From an uncultured Oscillospiraceae bacterium (GTDB lineage Bacteria; Bacillota; Clostridia; Oscillospirales; Oscillospiraceae), in contig CAKTHQ010000066.1 in NCBI GenBank assembly GCA_934565415.1, positions 1 through 7,596 on the forward strand: a stretch of DNA of 7,596 nucleotides. Reading direction: 5' to 3'. Below are positions 4,949 to 7,596 of this stretch, piece after piece. A model generated the notes under the pieces. The model saw nothing but the letters and a program-made list of their open reading frames with translations. It did no database searches and had not been told where the DNA came from. The position numbers and the translations under genes were made by a program. How positions within the stretch are numbered: position 1 is the first letter of the stretch; every line of letters starts with the position of its first letter.

Positions 4949-6412
4949 TTACCAGGTTGTGTCCGTGGCATCCGGATAGTGGAATACTTCCTGGAGCTTC
5001 CGGTAAGCGGGGGTGGGAGTGCCGTCCTTTTCGTAGCGCCAGGGCCAGCCGTACTCTTCCCCTTCGTACAGGGTCACGCAGTCCGGGTGCTGGGCTTCAA
5101 ACCGGGCAAGCTCTTCCTCGGAGGCCTTGGGCTTAACATATACAAAGCATTCCAGGGGCAGATCGTCCAAAGGTGATAGGTCCTCGATCTTGGTATAGCT
5201 GATGTTCAGCCGCTTCAGGCTGGTACACTGGGCCAAGGGGGTACAGTCCGTCAGTAAACCGCAGTTGGACAGCTCCAAAAATTCCAGCTCCTTGCAGTTT
5301 TCGAAGGGGGTCAGATCCTTGATGATGGAGCCGGATACGATAATGGCTTTAAGCTTGGGCATGAACGCTACCCAGCTCCAATCGGACAGAATCTCGTTGT
5401 GGCCAAAATCGATATATTCTACATCCTCGCAATATTTGAGCCTTGTTACCGTGCTGTTGGTCACGTTGTAAACATACCTGAGCACCGTCCGGTCCGTCAT
5501 GCAGCTGCCGGCCTTGGCAAAGTAGATCCGCCAGGCGATTTTGATCTTCCCCCGGTAGTCCTCCCGGAGCTGGGCCAACCGCTCGTCGCTCTGGCGGCAG
5601 TGCTCAAAGGACATATAGGTGCAGTTTTTCAGAATGTCCATGGCCTGCCGGAGTTGGGGCTCGTTTTCGTCGCCGATCTTTTTGTTCTTGAATTCCACCT
5701 TTTCGTCGGTGGTGGAAACCTTCAGGCCAAACAGATCAAAGCTGTAGTCGAACAGAATATCCGGGGCCGCCTGCTGCAGGTTCCATACATCCTCTACCGT
5801 CAGCTGGCTTTTTCCGGCTTCATCCATCAGATACACCGTCTCCAGCTTTGGCAGCAGGGAAAGGGCCTTTCCGGCGGCCTCCACATCCTCCTGGGTAAGG
5901 CCGGACAGGTCCAGCTCTGTTTCATCCGATGAAATCTCCCAGCCCAGCAGCGCCACGGTATAGCTTACTTCCGCCTCCGGAGCCATACTTTGCAAGTCCT
6001 CCATTTCTCCCGGGGATAGAGTGGTTTTGGGCAGATGCAGCTTTTGCAGGGCAGGCAGATACCGGATGTTTGTTAAAAGCACATCATACCGGTAGCTCCC
6101 CTCCTCCAGCTCCAATTCCCGGGTATCCGAAGGAACCTCGGTCCCCCCCAGGTCCACGGTATACAAAACCTCTGTTTCCGGGTGGGCCTCCATATATTCC
6201 AAAATTGCTTTATAACAGGTGCTTCCCGTCAGGTCCAGCTTTTGAAGGTTCGGGTACCCTTCCAGCTCCCCAATGGTGTCCTCGGTAACCACCACGGTAA
6301 GCATCTCCTGGGAGGATAGGGTCGTCGCCGTTTCTTCTCCCGGAAGATCCTTTTTACCGCAGCCAGACAAAAGCACCAGGCAAACCAAGCCCAAAATCGC
6401 AGTTTTTTTCAT
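4949..6412 (-). CDS. Leucine-rich-repeat lipoprotein with additional ~70-residue degenerate repeats
   Basis: A predicted surface lipoprotein of 487 residues. The start MKKTAILGLVCLVLLSGC is a lipoprotein signal peptide with lipobox LSGC, so the mature protein would begin at lipid-modified Cys18. Canonical leucine-rich repeats with a 22-23 residue period occupy roughly 331-415 (VEYIDFGHNEI, LKAIIVSGSII, LEFLELSNCGL, LKRLNISYTKI, two of them followed by DL-S/T-P). Before them, a degenerate unit starting near P78, P145, P217 and G288 recurs every 67-72 residues, with a strand-like core such as PETEVLYTVDLGG; a partial copy is seen near P443. The tail is rich in Trp and Tyr (EYGWPWRY). No enzyme motif is visible. 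The likely role is binding of a protein or cell-wall partner, by analogy with other LRR lipoproteins; the partner is unknown. The start is set by the signal peptide, with GAGGG just upstream. Confidence 0.87.
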   Translation of the reverse strand: MKKTAILGLVCLVLLSGCGKKDLPGEETATTLSSQEMLTVVVTEDTIGELEGYPNLQKLDLTGSTCYKAILEYMEAHPETEVLYTVDLGGTEVPSDTRELELEEGSYRYDVLLTNIRYLPALQKLHLPKTTLSPGEMEDLQSMAPEAEVSYTVALLGWEISSDETELDLSGLTQEDVEAAGKALSLLPKLETVYLMDEAGKSQLTVEDVWNLQQAAPDILFDYSFDLFGLKVSTTDEKVEFKNKKIGDENEPQLRQAMDILKNCTYMSFEHCRQSDERLAQLREDYRGKIKIAWRIYFAKAGSCMTDRTVLRYVYNVTNSTVTRLKYCEDVEYIDFGHNEILSDWSWVAFMPKLKAIIVSGSIIKDLTPFENCKELEFLELSNCGLLTDCTPLAQCTSLKRLNISYTKIEDLSPLDDLPLECFVYVKPKASEEELARFEAQHPDCVTLYEGEEYGWPWRYEKDGTPTPAYRKLQEVFHYPDATDTTW

Positions 6413-6449
6413 TTGCTGCCCTCTTTCCTTTGAGTTTAAAGCAGTGGTT

Positions 6450-6478
6450 AGTATACCATTTATTGTGGGAAATTACAA
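6450..6478 (-). promoter_or_regulatory. Promoter of the LRR lipoprotein gene
   Basis: TTGTAA (6478-6473), a 17-base spacer and TATACT (6455-6450) preceded by TGG (an extended -10). A start near 6443 gives a leader of about 30 bases. The dyad at 6495-6513 lies 16 bases upstream of the -35 box, a position compatible with either activation or repression. Confidence 0.7.
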
Positions 6479-6494
6479 CTATGGTTTTCGGGGC

Positions 6495-6513
6495 ACTTGC
6501 ATAAGCTGCAAGT
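6495..6513. promoter_or_regulatory. Inverted repeat in the divergent lipoprotein/DUF362 intergenic region (candidate operator)
   Basis: A perfect 7-bp dyad, ACTTGCA (6495-6501) and TGCAAGT (6507-6513), with a 5-base TAAGC spacer. It lies in the 259-bp region between two divergent promoters, close to the lipoprotein -35 and about 93 bases from the -35 of the DUF362 gene. It has no T-run, so it is not a terminator. Apart from this dyad, the two promoters and a weak ATAGA/TCTAT dyad at 6532-6545, I see nothing else in the region. Confidence 0.4.
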
Positions 6514-6605
6514 ACCTAAACACTTCAACAAATAGAGATTTCTATGTCATCTTCCCCCTATTCAAAAAGTTTTCCCAAACACTTGTCCTGCAATACAATT
6601 GCCAC

Positions 6606-6636
6606 TTGACGAACCCCGGGGGATGCGTGGTATAAT
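6606..6636 (+). promoter_or_regulatory. Promoter of the DUF362 gene
   Basis: A perfect -10 TATAAT (6631-6636) preceded by TGG (an extended -10). A near-consensus -35, TTGACG (6606-6611), lies 19 bases away, longer than the ideal 17; the extended -10 may compensate. The leader is about 29 bases. The ribosome binding site AAGGAGG is at 6655-6661. Confidence 0.72.
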
Positions 6637-6671
6637 ATGGATAAGATACCAAACAAGGAGGAACACCCCCT

Positions 6672-7556
6672 ATGGAAAAAGCAACGGTTTATTTTACCCG
6701 CAGCATCACTCCGGAAAACGTAGTCAGGCTATATGAAATGCTGGGCAAGGCGCTTCCCGGCAAGGTGGCCGTGAAGGTCCACTCCGGTGAGAAGGGCAAC
6801 CAGAACTTCCTGCGGCCGGAATTCATGAAGCCCATGATCGATACCGTTCACGGTACCGTGGTGGAGTGCAATACCGCCTACGACGGCGCCCGGAACACCA
6901 CCGCAAAGCACAAGGAGCTGATTGCCTACCACGGCTGGAGCCACTACTTCGATGTGGACATTATGGACGCCGAGGGCCCCGATGTGGAGTTGGCCATTCC
7001 GGGCGGCAAGCAGATTAAAAAGAATCTGGTTGGCAAAGGCCTTTTGAACTACGATTCCATGCTGGTGCTGTCCCACTTCAAAGGCCACCCCATGGGCGGC
7101 TACGGCGGCGCTCTGAAGCAGCTGTCCATTGGCTGTGCCTCCTCTGCCGGAAAGGCTTACATCCATTCTGCCGGTAAAACCACCGACCAGTATACCCTTT
7201 GGAACCATGTAGCCCCCCAGGATGTTTTTCTGGAGAGCATGGCCGATGCCGCCAGCAGCGTGGTAAAGCACTTTAACGGCAACATGGCCTTTGTAAACAT
7301 TATGTGCAACATGAGCGTGGACTGCGACTGCTGTGCCGTGGCCGAGGACCCCTGCATGAAGGACATCGGCATTCTGGCCTCCCTGGACCCCATTGCCCTG
7401 GACCAGGCCTGCATTGACCTGGTAAAGGCTGCCGACGACAAGGGCCGGGATCACCTGCTGGAGCGGATCAACAGCCGCCACGGCACCCACACCATCGATG
7501 CCGCCGCCGAGCTGGGCTTCGGTACCAAGGAATATGAGCTCAAGTGTGTAGACTGA
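6672..7556 (+). CDS. DUF362 domain protein, short form without a ferredoxin module
   Basis: A cytoplasmic protein of 294 residues that I assign to the DUF362 family, whose biochemical function I do not know. Visible family features are the early VAVKVHSGEKGN segment (32-43), the glycine-rich SHFKGHPMGGYGGALKQLSIGCASSAGK block (134-161) and the C-terminal NMSVDCDCCAVAEDPC block (213-228) running into DIGILASLDPIALDQACIDLV (231-251). Cysteines 218, 220, 221 and 228 are clustered and could bind metal or an iron-sulfur cluster. Many family members carry a two-cluster 4Fe-4S ferredoxin insert, and no CxxCxxCxxxCP pattern is seen here. There is no signal peptide or membrane segment. The ATG at 6672 is preceded by AAGGAGG at 6655-6661 with a 10-base gap. 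It is divergent from the LRR lipoprotein and has its own promoter. Confidence 0.85.
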   Translation: MEKATVYFTRSITPENVVRLYEMLGKALPGKVAVKVHSGEKGNQNFLRPEFMKPMIDTVHGTVVECNTAYDGARNTTAKHKELIAYHGWSHYFDVDIMDAEGPDVELAIPGGKQIKKNLVGKGLLNYDSMLVLSHFKGHPMGGYGGALKQLSIGCASSAGKAYIHSAGKTTDQYTLWNHVAPQDVFLESMADAASSVVKHFNGNMAFVNIMCNMSVDCDCCAVAEDPCMKDIGILASLDPIALDQACIDLVKAADDKGRDHLLERINSRHGTHTIDAAAELGFGTKEYELKCVD

Positions 7557-7560
7557 TTCC

Positions 7561-7596
7561 TTAATGCTTTCTTAAATCCCGAATAATGTCTTGCCT
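7561..7596 (-). other. Possible 3' end of a convergent gene (runs off the window)
   Basis: Read on the minus strand, the edge encodes RQDIIRDLRKH followed by TAA (7563-7561). This basic, helix-like ending is plausible for a C-terminus four bases past the stop of the DUF362 gene, but eleven codons are too few to be sure, and a second minus-strand frame also ends nearby. No terminator hairpin is visible between the two. Confidence 0.2.

Noticed and set aside
5929..6635. Plus-strand open frames opposite the lipoprotein and its promoter region
   Set aside because: Pro/Ser-rich translations without motifs, and the opposite strand encodes a signal peptide with lipobox and LRRs in frame.
6729..7490. 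Minus-strand open frame of 253 codons opposite the DUF362 gene
   Set aside because: Composition dominated by Val, Gly, His and Ala with no motif; the plus-strand frame has family motifs, promoter and ribosome binding site.
1..7596. CRISPR array, tRNA or rRNA gene, insertion sequence or phage gene
   Set aside because: No regularly spaced direct repeats, cloverleaf, conserved rRNA segment, transposase motif or flanking inverted repeats were found by reading both strands.

Overview
The window looks like chromosomal DNA from a moderately GC-rich Gram-positive anaerobe of the class Clostridia, probably in or near the Oscillospiraceae. This is inference: it rests on a T-box leader controlling alaS, AGGAGG-type ribosome binding sites, an M3B oligoendopeptidase F, a leucine-rich-repeat lipoprotein of a type common in gut Clostridia, and a DUF362 protein. 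No mobile element, CRISPR array, rRNA, tRNA or phage gene was seen.

Layout. The left edge (1-108, minus) is the first 36 codons of alaS. It is preceded by a complete alanine T-box leader with its promoter, a GCC specifier, a T-box/antiterminator and an 11-bp terminator (138-410). Upstream on the same strand is a two-gene unit, pepF (723-2522) followed with zero intergenic bases by an unrecognised 100-residue gene (420-722), whose stop lies 9 bases from the alaS -35 box. A divergent promoter region (about 2523-2647) separates pepF from an EamA/DMT-type membrane transporter (2648-3544, plus). A hairpin and a strong promoter then lead into a HisJ/HisK-like PHP phosphatase (3663-4430, plus).

The middle of the window is convergent. 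The PHP gene meets yajC (4488-4868, minus) at a terminator hairpin oriented for yajC. Upstream of yajC, on the same strand but each with its own promoter, is a 487-residue leucine-rich-repeat lipoprotein (4949-6412, minus). A 259-bp divergent intergenic region carries two promoters and a 7-bp-arm inverted repeat. It leads to a ferredoxin-less DUF362 protein (6672-7556, plus). The last 36 bases may hold the 3' end of a convergent gene.

How they work together. These are mostly separate housekeeping units rather than one system: tRNA charging under tRNA-Ala sensing, intracellular peptide breakdown, small-molecule transport, phosphatase activity, Sec translocon accessory, a surface lipoprotein, and an uncharacterised DUF362 protein. 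I do not see a clearly new multi-gene system. The points most worth a second look are the orphan coupled to pepF, the cryptic tandem repeat architecture of the lipoprotein, a similar TGCA-rich dyad at the yajC and lipoprotein promoters, the shared TGn extended -10 promoter style, and the short DUF362 variant.
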